Counted from the stretch's first letter, positions 7,992-18,594 are shown. The stretch is 64,000 bases of DNA from Eutreptiella sp. 'Long Island Sound 2002' (GCA_964036045.1 OZ038400.1:14567079-14631078); one strand, 5' to 3'. Numbers and translations: made by a program. The notes: generated by a model from the letters alone, not told the origin.

Positions 7992-10964
7992 TCAGGCACC
8001 CCTGGCTGCAATCGCCCGGGTGAGTGCTGCCAAGTCCGACACATGGATCTTGGTCTTGTGCTTGCGGATGTACTCCATGAAGGGAGTATTGACCCGCGGC
8101 ACAAACGAGGAGACGGGTTCCCAGGTGTCGTGGGACGGCCCATAGCCTCGCCAACGAACCTTGAACTCCAGACCTCCGGGTGCCGAGGCTTTCGGACGCT
8201 GAGCCAGGATCTTCTCGACAGTATACTCGTCCTGCTCAGCATAGTCGTCGTCCGAATCGGCCTCATGTGCGGCATAGCTCAGGGACACATGCTGGCCACG
8301 GAGGTCTGGTTCCCGCACACGGAGTTGACTCTCGTGGCGCTCTCGGAACTGTCCGTGACCCACCTTGATGCGGTAGGTGTCCTCACCAATCCTGCGGACC
8401 ACCTCGCCGGGTGTGAACCAGGTCTTGGTGCGGTGGGTGCCCATAGGGCGGGGTCTGATCACCCACACCGGGTCTCCCACCCTGAACTTCTGCGCCGTCG
8501 AGCTCGGGGCGGACTTCTGACGCTCAGCATGCTCCTTCTCGAGCTGCTGGCGGATGTCCCGCGCCGTTTGCTCTTGCCGCGCGAAGAACTCCTTGGCATC
8601 CATGGCCATGCCATCACCAGACAAGGGAAGTCCCCGACCCAGGGGATCCCTGCCGAACAGAATCTGGTGAGGGGACAAACCACCCGGCGTGGGGGTGTCA
8701 TGATGGGCCTTCAGAGCAGGCCACATCTCCTCAAACCAGTTCCGACGCGGATTGGTGATGTGGATCTTGCGCAGCTTCTCGAACAGCTGCCGTCCAGCCA
8801 CTTCAGCCCGGCCGTTAGACCGGCTGAGATAGGCGACGCTCTTGGCATGGCGTATTCCCATGAGGGAACACATTGCCTTGAACCAGCCCCCAGTAAACTT
8901 GGGCCCTCGGTCACTGCAAATGGTGCGGGGGATGTCAAAGACGGTCAGCCAATGACGAATCATCATGACTGCCACTTCCTTGGCAAGCAACCCCTTTTTG
9001 CGTGCCGGAACGGCTACAACGTAGCCGCTGTGGCGGTCCACACAGAGAACCACACAGTCAAAGGTCTCCTTGCCAATGTGCACTTCGGGCATGGAGAAGA
9101 CGTCCATGGCCACGCTCTCCATGGGCTGGTCAGGAACCGGCGTCCATTGGGGTTCCCCCTTGACGTTCCGGTTATCGGGATTGCAGGCCTGACAGACCGA
9201 ACAACCCTTCCTGACCTTCTTGATGGCGGTGTAGAGAACGATATGGTCGATCTCGAACCGACGCTGCATGTCAAGAGCTTGCTTCTTGACCCCTGGGTGC
9301 AGCATGTGGTGGTGCCAAGCTTCACACAGCTCGAGCACCCGGGACTCTGGTACTAGCAGCTTACCATTCCGGTAGAGCTTGCCATCTTCCTCAGTCAGCC
9401 CCTTTGGCCACTTCTGCCCGTCGTCAGGGTCGGTCACAGCCCTATACTCGGCCGCAAAGGCCTCAGACTTGGCGTAATCGTCGGTCCAGTCGTCTTGGAG
9501 GTAAGACTCCGGGAAGAGGTGCTTGTCGGACTCAGCTCCCTCAGGGGCGAGTACTCTGACCGCTCTGCTCACCCTCGTTGCGAGGGGGGCATCCGCGGCC
9601 ATGACGACAAAGCATTTAGCACCCTCCTCCTCCATCAGGCGCTCCATTTCGATGATTCTCTTGGCTTCAGCGGTCTCAGCCTCATCGCCATGGGCAGAGG
9701 TATCCTGCATGCCCTTGCTGGCGGGATAGGCCCACCTACTGAGACAGTCTTCCACGGTGTTATCCTTTCCGGGAATGTAAACAACCGTAAGGTCGAACTT
9801 GGCCAAGGTCTCATGCCATCTTGCCCGTCGGGAGGCGGGACCTGAGGGGGTGTCCACGTGCTCCTTGTGCCACGACTGCAGACTCTGATGGTCGGTGCAG
9901 ACGGTGACGGGATGGAGGGCTATGTACCCAGCCCATTTCCTGAGAGCCATGACGATGGCATACGCCTCCTTTTCACGGGGCGTCCACGTCCGTCTCTGGC
10001 CTTCCGCCAGGACTCGGCTCCAGAAGGCCACGGGCACGTGCCTCCCGTCGTCAAGCACTTGCTCCAACACAGCGCCAATGGCGTAGTCGGAAGCGTCGGT
10101 GCGCAGGACGAACCCTCGGTCGGGATCCACGAGGTGCAGACCCACTGCGGATAGCAGCGCCTGCTTCATCCCCTTAAAGGCACGGTCGGACTCAGGTGTC
10201 CAGACCAGAGCCTTCTTGGACCCCTTCTTGGTCTCCTCTCGGTTGCCCTTGAGCATGGTCGTCATGGGGGCTGCATACTCGGCATACATTTTTATATACC
10301 CCGAGTAGTAATTGCAGAACCCCAGATACGCCCGTAGCTCAGAGACCGTCTTGGGCTTTCCCCAGTGCTCAATCGCAGCCACCTTGCCAGGTATGGGCTT
10401 TCGCTGCCCGTTCCCGACTACGTGGCCAGCGAAGACCACCTCGCTTACCGCAATGGTGGCCTTGTCACTGCTGCCCGTGAGTTTGTGCCGAACCAGAAGG
10501 TCCAGCACTCGAGTGACGTCCCTCTCGTGTGCCTCCAGGAGCTCCTCGTAGCTCATACTGGGGTCCCCGGACGCGATGATCACGTCGTCCACGAAGGGGT
10601 CCGCACAGTCGCGCACCGGCTCAAGCAGGTTCTCCAGCATCCGCTGAAAAGCCGCATTGCCGTTGGTAACGCCCATGGGCATCACCTTCCACTGGAGAGG
10701 TCCAAGTGGGGTGCTCATGGCTGTGCAGGCACGGGACTCCTCGGCGAGAGGCATCTGATGATAACCATGTTTCAGGTCAATCACCGTGAAGATCCTCCGC
10801 CGGTGTTGCTTTTGCAGCATGTCCTCAATGAGGGGCAGCGTATAGCTGTCGTGCTGCGTTTGGGCGTTCAGGCCGCGGTAGTCGACCACGAGCCGCCACT
10901 CACCGGCAACCTTCTTGGGGACGACGAAGCAGGGAGAGGCCCACTCGGAGTGGCACGGCTCAAG
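7992..10964 (-). CDS. pol: gypsy pol, part 3: RT, RNase H, integrase, chromodomain
   Basis: The frame opens after the TAG at 10965; its first ATG is at 10889 (residue 1 below). RT: D38 (VIDLKHGYHQ) and FVDD at 99-102. RNase H: D265 (RTDASDYA), E307 region and D332 (CTDHQSL). Integrase: zinc-binding H517/H521 with C563/C566, then D596, D660 and E696, a D64D35E spacing with no missing residue. A chromodomain lies at about 888-940, with the likely aromatic cage Y889, W913 and W923. Chromodomains of this family are known to steer integration to particular chromatin. The protein ends AARGA with TGA. The first RT residues (LEPCHSEWASPCFVVPKK) lie between the TAG and the first ATG, so initiation at 10889 alone would give a damaged RT. 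Confidence 0.9.
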   Translation of the reverse strand, partial: LEPCHSEWASPCFVVPKKVAGEWRLVVDYRGLNAQTQHDSYTLPLIEDMLQKQHRRRIFTVIDLKHGYHQMPLAEESRACTAMSTPLGPLQWKVMPMGVTNGNAAFQRMLENLLEPVRDCADPFVDDVIIASGDPSMSYEELLEAHERDVTRVLDLLVRHKLTGSSDKATIAVSEVVFAGHVVGNGQRKPIPGKVAAIEHWGKPKTVSELRAYLGFCNYYSGYIKMYAEYAAPMTTMLKGNREETKKGSKKALVWTPESDRAFKGMKQALLSAVGLHLVDPDRGFVLRTDASDYAIGAVLEQVLDDGRHVPVAFWSRVLAEGQRRTWTPREKEAYAIVMALRKWAGYIALHPVTVCTDHQSLQSWHKEHVDTPSGPASRRARWHETLAKFDLTVVYIPGKDNTVEDCLSRWAYPASKGMQDTSAHGDEAETAEAKRIIEMERLMEEEGAKCFVVMAADAPLATRVSRAVRVLAPEGAESDKHLFPESYLQDDWTDDYAKSEAFAAEYRAVTDPDDGQKWPKGLTEEDGKLYRNGKLLVPESRVLELCEAWHHHMLHPGVKKQALDMQRRFEIDHIVLYTAIKKVRKGCSVCQACNPDNRNVKGEPQWTPVPDQPMESVAMDVFSMPEVHIGKETFDCVVLCVDRHSGYVVAVPARKKGLLAKEVAVMMIRHWLTVFDIPRTICSDRGPKFTGGWFKAMCSLMGIRHAKSVAYLSRSNGRAEVAGRQLFEKLRKIHITNPRRNWFEEMWPALKAHHDTPTPGGLSPHQILFGRDPLGRGLPLSGDGMAMDAKEFFARQEQTARDIRQQLEKEHAERQKSAPSSTAQKFRVGDPVWVIRPRPMGTHRTKTWFTPGEVVRRIGEDTYRIKVGHGQFRERHESQLRVREPDLRGQHVSLSYAAHEADSDDDYAEQDEYTVEKILAQRPKASAPGGLEFKVRWRGYGPSHDTWEPVSSFVPRVNTPFMEYIRKHKTKIHVSDLAALTRAIAARGA

Positions 10965-11936
10965 CTAGCCTCTCTGGATGAAGTCACGGAGGATCTTCTC
11001 CATGGCCTCTTTCCTCTCGCCCCTCAGGGCAAACTCCCGGTGCCGATACACACGGGGGTCCTGCTTCAGTCGTATCTTGGCCTCGCCATACGGTCCACGT
11101 ACTGGTGGGGGAAACACAGGCTTACCGCTGAAGAAGGTCTCGCCATACTTCTGCTTCAGCCTGGCCCTCAACGCCTGGATCTTGGGGCAGTCATCGGACT
11201 CCGCCTTGGCTTTTCCGGGCACTTGAACCACGGAGCTTACTTGAGGGGTAGCGACCCCGCTCGTCTTCGGCTCAGGCGGTCTTCCCAGGTGGCCCAAAGG
11301 GCCATCTCTGGTCTTGCCTCGGAATAGATCGCCGTAGGTGGGTGGGTTACCCCCGATTGGCTCGTCCTGGCTGGACAGGTGGTCAAGTACCCTCCTTACG
11401 AAGGTATCTCCGTCATAGGAACCAGAGACGATCGAGTCCACTTCCCACCAGGCTCTGTCCTGGGCCTTGCCCTCACGCTGGTTTCCCCAGTCGTGAAAGG
11501 GCTGATCCATATACCCCTGATCCAGATCCCACTCCTCTTCAGTGAGGGGCTCTTCCGATTCCGATTCCTCGATGTCAACAGGGGGAACCGCAAAGCATTG
11601 CCTCCAAGGCTCCGCTATGATGCGGTTCACACACACGAGGTCCGTGGTGTCGGCCTGTTCAAGGCCCCCATCCACATAGTGGAATTCCGTTGGCCATCTC
11701 TGGGTTGGCATGGGCTGTCCCTTAGCGTCCTGATAGACACTCTCTCCAGCCGGTAGGACGACCTTGTTTAAGGTCATGTTGGTCAATGAGGCTACCCAAT
11801 GTCGGGTACTTTCCTCCTCGGTGCATCCCATAGGAACAACCAGCACTGCCTTGGAGCGGTCCTTGCGAATCTTCGCTATCGCTCTTGGAATGTCCCAACG
11901 GGGGCAATGGATCCACATCAATCCCTGATGCGGACC
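10965..11936 (-). pseudogene. pol: gypsy pol, part 2: Dam-like tail, linker and start of RT
   Basis: This in-frame middle section of pol lies between two TAG codons. It begins GPHQGLMWIHCPRWDIP, which continues the Dam-like segment started upstream, and has an ATG at 11921. The centre is an acidic linker (EESESEEPLTEEEWD). The end is the RT lead-in, RHREFALRGERKEAMEKIL then FIQRG followed by TAG. Comparison with gypsy RTs, where a bulky residue precedes the (I/L)xPxxSxW block, suggests the TAG replaces Trp or a similar codon. I call it broken unless the stop is read through or edited. Confidence 0.75.
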
Positions 11937-12872
11937 CTAGTGCTCCTTCCACGCGGAGTCCTGTGCGCTCCAGTACTTCTCAGATACCCGAAGATGGGCG
12001 GAGGTTCCTGAAGAGAACGCATCCAGGGCCAAATCCGAAGCTCCCAGGTCCGCGACCAGTCGGTTCGCCACTTCCGGCCTTACGCCGTACTCCTGGTTTG
12101 CTGGCCCAGTGGGCTCAGTGTCCAGCGCGGCCACTTCGAGCTGATTGCGTTCGGGCTGGATCCATTGGCATTCCACATGGTGCTCAGGTGACGAAAGCCA
12201 CGAGAGCTGGGCGTCCTGGTACAGGGTCATGGAGGCCTGGGCCGGGAGAACGCCAGAGTCCGTCTCCATCATGAAGTCGTACCCAACGATCATGTCCCAG
12301 TCCATCTCGGCCTCGTAGAAGCGACCGTGCAGGAGGATTTCCTTGCCGAGGTCTGGGCCACTCAGCTCACGATGGTTCACGAACTGCAGCCCGATGGCCG
12401 CTTCCTTCGTGCCTCCCACCATGTACTGGCCGTTCGCCACCTTCAGCCTGACAGGCTTCCGACTGTCGGTCAGACACTCTGGTGGAAGTAGGCCAGCCTT
12501 GACCAAGCTGACTTGAGCTCCCGTGTCGACCAATACGTCGAAAACCTTTTCCACTTCCCCGCATAGGGCACGGACCTTAAGATGCAACTGCCGCTCGCGA
12601 CCGACACGGCGCACGGCGTGCAAACTCAGGATCTCCGGCCGTTCCAGAAGCTCAACAAGCGACTGGTGCAGGTCGTGGGGAATGGGCTCAGGCTGCCCAT
12701 CTGCAGCATCCAGCTGCGGTCCGGGTGATCCTCCGATACTCTCGGATAGATCCTGTAGTACATCAAACACATTCTTGGTCGCGAAGGACGGACGGGTGCA
12801 AGGGTTCGTGCCTTCACTTGCCCTCACCCCGCCTCCGCGACTGCCCCTGACAAGGAAACAAACAAAAGTCAG
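11937..12872 (-). pseudogene. pol: gypsy pol, part 1: aspartic protease and Dam-like start
   Basis: The frame is open from 12872, just inside a TAA. No ATG is present near the start. A GTG lies at 12827 (residue 1 below), so this part was probably expressed from a fused or frameshifted Gag, or after splicing, since a pyrimidine tract ending TTGTCAG precedes GGGCAG at about 12849. The retroviral-type protease motif is DVLVDTGAQVSLV, with the catalytic D at residue 101. Residues 259-296 (LGASDLALDAFSSGTSAH and following) are the first half of a Dam-like segment. It is cut by TAG at 11937-11939, immediately after KEH, where related sequences lead me to expect Trp. Confidence 0.75.
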
Positions 12873-13213
12873 TTAAACACGCCCGAACCAGTTGAACATT
12901 AGATCATCCCATGCACGTTGGAAGGCACACTACAGCCCAGTCAGCTGGGTTTCACTCCTTTGGTGTTCATTTGTCAATGTGGTTAACTGTGGGAAAGGAG
13001 AGGGCGCGCATGCCCTGGCGCAATACGCCGGAAATTCTTTTTTCCGCGGTACGGGGCTGCCCACGGTCATGCACAAGAACCAACCCCTGGTTCCGCGGTC
13101 GAATTTTGGGGGGAAAGTGTGCGCAAGAGCCGGTTCCTGGGCACGGGGGGGGGGGGGGGGCGACTCTGAGGGACCTGGTGCTCCCATCGCCTGTCATTGG
13201 CCCGTTGTTGCAG
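12873..13213. other. junction between gypsy element and host exon
   Basis: This 341-base stretch should contain gag and a 5' LTR if the element were complete, but I see neither. It holds a poly-G run (about 13146-13160) followed by CGACTCTGAGGGACC. Its right end reads CGTTGTTGCAG, a good 3' splice site for the next exon. The exact insertion or deletion boundary is not visible. Confidence 0.45.
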
Positions 13214-13578
13214 GTGACCTCACGGTGTTCATTCAAAGCGATTTCGCAGGCCTCAAGCAGCAACAGATCAAGTCCATCCAGAAGCAGCAGCGGAGAATCC
13301 TGGACATTCTCGATAAAAAGCAGGTCCCATATCAGGTGCAGGACATCTCAGCCACCACCGACGCGGGCGCCCAGATGCGGTTGCTCGCGGGGCCTACGGC
13401 GCTGGCACCGCAGATTGCCAAAGGGCACCAATACTGTGGGAACCATGCGGGTTTTGAGAAGGCGCTTGCGGAGCAAACCTTGGATGTGTTTCTCGGAGTG
13501 CCTGTTCGGCGGAAACATGCCGAACGGAAGCTGCGGACGATCCGTAGGAGAGAGTTAGCGGCCAATGCTTCTAGGTAA
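13214..13578 (+). CDS. exon of an SH3BGR/glutaredoxin-like protein
   Basis: The reading frame runs GDLTVFIQSDFAG through a Gln/Lys-rich helix (QQQIKSIQKQQRRILDIL), KKQVPYQVQDIS, ALAPQIAKGHQYCG and ends the domain with LDVFLGVP. This order matches the SH3BGR family, a thioredoxin-fold group lacking the CxxC active site. Members begin with a beta strand similar to LTVFIQS and have a cis-Pro followed by QI and a YCG turn. The exon starts after TTGTTGCAG, and the codon is split at the splice site. The tail is basic (RKHAERKLRTIRRRE) and ends at TAA (13576-13578). The TAA overlaps AG/GTAAAG, a good 5' splice site, so the protein could continue in another exon. The initiator exon is not identified. 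Confidence 0.65.
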
Positions 13579-15757
13579 AGACCTGGAAGTGATCTGGTTT
13601 GATCGGGATATGTGTTTCGTGGCACGTTTTAAGGCGGTTCCCTACATTTCTACATCCCAATTCATGGACAACACAGCATCTGATTTATATATCCTCTCGC
13701 GCCCCATTGATGGCATTTGCGGGATTGTTGCTGGGTTGTCCTGCAATTTTTTAATTCATTCAGAACCAAGAACAGAAGCCTGAACAACATTATTGTCACC
13801 GTTATTGCCATGTCCTGACAGCATTATGATATGATGCCATGATTTGCTGGGCTCTTTGAAAGGCTGCAATATGGCCTTCGGCCCGCTGAGAGGAACTGCT
13901 GATGGCGCAGGCATGTTTGTTCCTTCATGATTTCCGTTTGTGTGGATTAAAGCCGCTCCTATCCGCTGCCAAGATTTATCTTATGGAATCCATGGCAAAT
14001 GATGGAGATGGTGTATGAATCACCACAGGGAGGTGATGACACCCTCCCCCGTGTGACGAGTGAGGGGCAGCAGAGACACATGGGAATGTCATCAAGAGGA
14101 ATTGTGTCAATGTTGCTTTTGCCGCTTCTACCCATCCTCATTGCCGTGAATCCTTCATTCCCTCACCCTCCTTTCTTTTCTAGCCATCGTACTTTTTCCT
14201 TCCCTTTGTAGACTGTCCCTGACCCCTATCAACACCGATTGGGTTCGTCTTTTCCGGGATGGTTGGATTAGGCTTCACTGATTTCCTCGTTTTCCTGTTC
14301 CCCCTCCCCCCATCCCACACAATGCTTGAAGTAAGCTGAACAGTCACCCGGCCACTCATCCACTCAGCAGCTACTAGGCCATCGCCCGATTTCAAGTGCT
14401 CTACTCAACCCATAAAACCCTTAATTTAGTTTGCTGGGAGGTTTTGCGCAACCGTAGCAACATTTGCCAGTGCCATTTTGGGTAGATTAAGTGTGCATTT
14501 TAAGTTGAACTCACATGCAATGCAAAGTAAATAAAATAAATATGAACAAAAAACAAAATAAAAGAAATTCAATATCCCTAATTCAGCCCAATCATACACC
14601 CGTTATTGGCCAATTGGTTGCAAATCATCACCATTTGTTTGCTTGGCTGGTAGATGTCTTCAATTCCCATGCACTCGCGCACTCTGTGGGTCATGGAACA
14701 TTGCTTTCCCCTGGGGCACACGAGTAATGGCGTGGCAATACCTGTGGTGCTGGTGCAGAGACCGTCTGCCTGAGAGCCTATCTGCCTGTTAGCACAGGCT
14801 TGATGTCACAAAAAAGTGTTCGCCACGGGGTTTTAGGAGGCCCTAGTCCCTTTGGGCACGGATTCTATGCCCGAGCAGGATGTGGGGATCCCAGTGTCAG
14901 TGAGCCACCAGCTTTGGAGACGAGCATGCACCAGGCTGTCTCCAGCGGGTGACTCTGGCGCCAGCGAACCAGCAGCGCTTGCAGTTTTAGCCCCACGAGG
15001 TGCTGAGGTGTTGTGCGGAGCTGGATCAGCAAAACCCTGAGGATAGCAGCCCAGTGGGACCCAGGAGCAGGAACTGTGGGCACACCAAATGGGTACCACC
15101 CGTATCTGTGGAGCCCCCCCGCAGGAAGGCCTGCCGGAGCAGGGGGGAGGGGCTCCCAAGGAGGACATACGAGGACACAGCATCAGTGGTATGAGATCAA
15201 TGTGCAATCAGTGCACTGGTAGTGGGGATGCTGGGTTCTTTCGGTGAGGTGTGGCTGGAAGTGGTGAGGTTCCGTAAGCGGGGGCGGGGGGGGGTGCTCA
15301 CCAGGGCTGCCGTAGCACAGTGCCGGAGGATCATATGTTGCAGTGGACCAACAATTGACCAGAACCCTTCAAAATGTCATACTGAGAGGAGAAAATGAAA
15401 GGTATTGAGGAGACCTGTGATTAAGGTGGGTCCCACCCCACTTGGGGGGAGGGGTTGCGGCCTGTGGGTGGGGTGCGTTAGAGGCCAAAAAAAGGGTTGT
15501 GTACCTAAAATCAGCCCCCAATTTCGGGCCCCTTTGATAGATTTCATTTTTTTCGCGAGGAACAATTTTCTGATGTGGGTTGGGGGGATGGGGGGGTCAG
15601 CTTAGGTGGCTGGAAGGGTGGGTTACCTGGTCCTCATGCAGCCAAAGAGCCCTGCACCCCCCGGCTGGTGAGCAAAGGTCCAGTATTGAGCAAAGGTACG
15701 GTCAAAGAAGGCTGCAGTGGGTTCTTGCGCTTCAACTACAGTTTTTTAGGGTCCCCC
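13579..15757. other. non-coding stretch after the SH3BGR-like exon
   Basis: No supported gene is present. The first part may be intron or 3' UTR of the upstream exon; AATAAA-type signals occur around 14530-14570. 14830-15220 has overlapping short frames on both strands with no family resemblance. G-rich runs occur at about 15280-15296 and 15440-15450. Confidence 0.4.
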
Positions 15758-16285
15758 TACCGGCCAAATATGAATATTTTGCCAAAATATTTAATTCCAG
15801 AGTGTTTTTTTCTGAGCGCCAAAAAAACAAGAAACGCAAATTTTTTAAATAATTCTGCCGTTTGGGAGACAGGATTTCGCAAAAAAAAATAGGTTAAATA
15901 AATAATTCGGGTGACCGCAGATGACAGTGTTGAGGTCCAGTAAGGCTTTGATGAGAGTTCTGTGTGTATTCGTCATGTTGTGACAAGCTTTGTTGTGCAC
16001 GGAACACATTTATTCCATCAGGTAGACAACTGCAAGACAACTGATAAGTTTGGTCCCTGCAAGATTTGAAGCAAACAGCAGCATTGAGGACACAATATCA
16101 AACGCAAAATGGTAGTCGGACGAAAATTAATCGCAAAAAATAAATTTATTTTTTGGGTGGAATACACAGGTTTTGGCTCGCGAATTCAAAATTTTTAGTG
16201 GCAAAAACAAAAATTTTGCTAAATATTAATTGTTTTTTTTTCCGCAAAATATTCGTATTTTAAAAATATTCGTATTTGGCCGGTA
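15758..16285. repeat. AT-rich element with 23-bp inverted ends (MITE-like)
   Basis: The 23 bases at 15758-15780 pair with 16263-16285 with one mismatch (TACCGGCC against GGCCGGTA at the outer ends). The 480 bases between are AT-rich and without coding frames, and AAAATATTCGTATTT is repeated just inside the right arm. This architecture fits a small non-autonomous DNA transposon. No target duplication was confirmed. Confidence 0.4.
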
Positions 16286-17982
16286 TTTTGCATCTTGCGT
16301 TTTGAACTACGTCGAGAAGCCCCCGTTTTTTGGTGTTGGGGATACCAAAGGGGTGGGTGGGGGTCCTTGAGAGTTGAAACCCTGGCCCCATCCCCCACGA
16401 CCCACCCTTGGTGGCATGCCATCAGTGCCTCCGGGGGGTGCACCCACCCACCTACCCCACCTGGGCCTTCTCCGGGTCCCCAAAGTTGGGAGAAATCAAC
16501 ATGGCTGCATAAATTGGTCCCGATGGGACTCTAAAAAGATGTACTAAACTGCCATCCTTAAGCGCCGGCCTTAACAAACAAACAAAATCACCCACTGCCA
16601 ATGGGTGGGTGGGTAGGTCGGTCCAACCCCCCCCCCCCCCCCCCCGCTAAAAAGAAGCCTTGGCTGGAGGTGCTGCCATGATTTGTGATGGGGTCTTTGC
16701 GATGAAGACACAACCCTTTTGAGTATTGGCCATACCCTCGTATACTGACCAAGGGTTGGGGTAGACATCACAATTGAAAAAAATTGTTGCGACCGTGTCT
16801 CCAAAGCCCCATTGGTGGCAACGTTCTTCCTAATGAATGGTGATTGTTCGACTGGGTCCATTGGTTTGTTTTGGGGTGGTTGTTGGGCCCTCCATGCATG
16901 TGTATTTGTGCGATGCCAAGGGAAGTGAGTTGCACATGGGGCCCCTTATTGAGGAACCTCTTGACAAGACATCCCAGCAAACACAAAGCCTTTGGGTTTT
17001 CAACGTTTGGATGGTTGGGTTTGTGGATATCAGTCCCTAAGTTTGCTACACCAATTGTTGCAAACTGATTTGGGCAAGTTCACCGCCGAATGCATGCCAT
17101 CGGCCTTTGTGACTCACGTTCAAGACATTGTGAACGATGCTCCCTAGGCGCAATGCCCACTTTTTGGGGGTTCCATTGCCTCCACCCTCGCCCCCGCATT
17201 ACAACAACTAAGGTATTGCACACAGCATTTAGGTGCAATGTATCCAATGGGGGAGTATTAGCGCGTCGGGCATCTTTTTTTGACTATTCCCCACCCGTGC
17301 CTGTTTTTGCCCCCACCTCACCAACAATTTGGAGTACCTTCTCGCCGTGTCTAAGAATTTGGCCCATCTTTTGCACCCAGTTTATGATGATGGCAAGGGT
17401 GGTGGTTGGAAGTGGTGGGAGTGACATTTTGTTTTTGAATTCTCTTATTTTTGCTTATGCAAGGTGCCTTGCAGGGAAGGTTTGCGGTCTAGTAAAGTCT
17501 ACTTGGGGGACTTCCCTAGGTGAGGATAAACTTGGGGCTAGAGATACGATACCTACAAAGGTAGCGCGCCGGGCATGCGCCGGCTGCGTGCCGGGCAAAC
17601 ATTTCCCCAATATTCATTGGTTCCCCCTCAACCCCTTGCTCTTATATTCTCTCTACTCTCAGCTCTGTGCTCTCTACTATTTTTTTGTGTGTTTGTCCTT
17701 CCTTCTCCATCCGCCGTAGACCCTGAACCCAATACTAACCAACTAAACTTTTGTACACCCGCTGCTTGCGGTGTATCCTATGCCCACCCATTTGTCTCCC
17801 CTCTTCTCCGTGCTATCATCCATCTGCGCCACGGCTCCATTGCCTTGCGCATGCTTGGTGTACCCAAAATGTCTATGGGATTGAGTTTGCCTCAGTTCAC
17901 CTCTCCAAGTAGCAATGGTGGTCAGGTTGTTACAGCCCTCACACTTAAACTACAAAAAAAACACAAAAAATCATATCTTTTG
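16286..17982. other. non-coding stretch with a 19-base poly-C run
   Basis: No exon is recognised. A pure C run occupies 16627-16645. Around 17590-17720 there is a pyrimidine-rich segment (CTCTACTCTCAGCTCTGTG and following) that might be a promoter or an LTR remnant. The longest frame, 17090-17719, has no family features. Confidence 0.4.
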
Positions 17983-18012
17983 AGTGTCACGCGAGTACAC
18001 TCGCGTGACACT
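17983..18012. repeat. perfect 14-bp palindrome with 2-base spacer
   Basis: AGTGTCACGCGAGT at 17983-17996, spacer AC, then its exact reverse complement at 17999-18012. It follows an A-rich tract. It could extrude as a cruciform or be a protein-binding site. Both arms are GC-rich and free of mismatches. Confidence 0.8.
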
Positions 18013-18594
18013 TTTCGCATCTATGTGGAAGGGTGAGGAGAAGGTGAGGGTGCATGAAGAAGTCAACAAAATAGATACACACCTCCCGAGGCTCTTGACC
18101 TCGACGGTGCCAAAGGGCAAAAGCACTAAGAGGTTAATGTGATACATGGTGCATTGTTATTTGCATGATTTGCCTCACACCATCAGCTGCTGGCATCTAT
18201 GTGTGTCAGTGCGTGTTCTAGAGCCTTAGGCAACCTAAAGCAAGCAACTGTCTAGCCATGAATTCTGCATATTATGCGACAGTAAGTGGTTGGTCTGCAA
18301 TGATGTCCATCCCTCCAAGGTGATTTTCAGCCATGGCTAACAATGTTATTCCCGGTCTGGCTGTCACATGTGTCACGTGCATGCACGGCCTTGTCTAAGC
18401 ACGGGGTGGGCGTTGAACCGCCGTTTTGGAGTGACTTCTGGGACCGCGGCCGTGCTTGCGCAAGGGGAGGGGGGGGTACCAAAGATATGTGTTCCAATCA
18501 AACGCCTTTTGCTTGCGTGGTGATCTCAACGCAACATGTGGTGCTGATTTGGTTTGCGCTGTGAGAGCGGCAAGGCAAAACAATTTGTGGTTCA
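18013..18594. other. non-coding stretch, possible short coding remnant
   Basis: A short plus-strand frame at about 18036-18140 reads like protein (VHEEVNKIDTHLPRLL then KGKSTKR) and ends soon after. It may be a decayed exon or transposase fragment. Nothing else is recognised. Confidence 0.3.

Larger units (their letters stand above)
6592..12872 (-). mobile_element. Ty3/gypsy chromovirus, 5'-incomplete, pol with two TAG codons
   Basis: One reading frame from 12872 to 7992 encodes, in order, aspartic protease, a Dam-like segment, RT, RNase H, integrase and a C-terminal chromodomain, the order typical of chromoviruses. Two in-frame TAG codons (11937-11939 and 10965-10967) break it. No gag ORF, primer-binding site or 5' LTR is visible between 12872 and the host exon at 13214. 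The copy therefore appears deleted at its 5' end, or its gag lies elsewhere. The left edge at 6592 is tentative and rests on TGTCACATCC read on the plus strand, a plausible CA-type 3' end for a minus-strand LTR. Confidence 0.85.

Noticed and set aside
8043-9356. 437-codon plus-strand frame opposite the gypsy integrase
   Set aside because: It is antisense to a well-supported pol gene with intact motifs, and the protein (His, Gly and Leu rich) has no family features. The same applies to the frame at 10365-11327.
10965-11939. TAG as a reassigned sense codon in this genome
   Set aside because: The DIRS ORF1 ends naturally at TAG with the next ORF overlapping, and two stops in one old element are not enough evidence. 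Decay or editing is simpler.
14833-15207. Overlapping frames on both strands (124 codons minus, 60-70 codons plus)
   Set aside because: They are short, mutually antisense and GC-rich, with no splice signals or family resemblance.
17090-17719. 209-codon plus-strand frame
   Set aside because: Composition and lack of motifs suggest chance, and the 3' part is translated pyrimidine-rich DNA.
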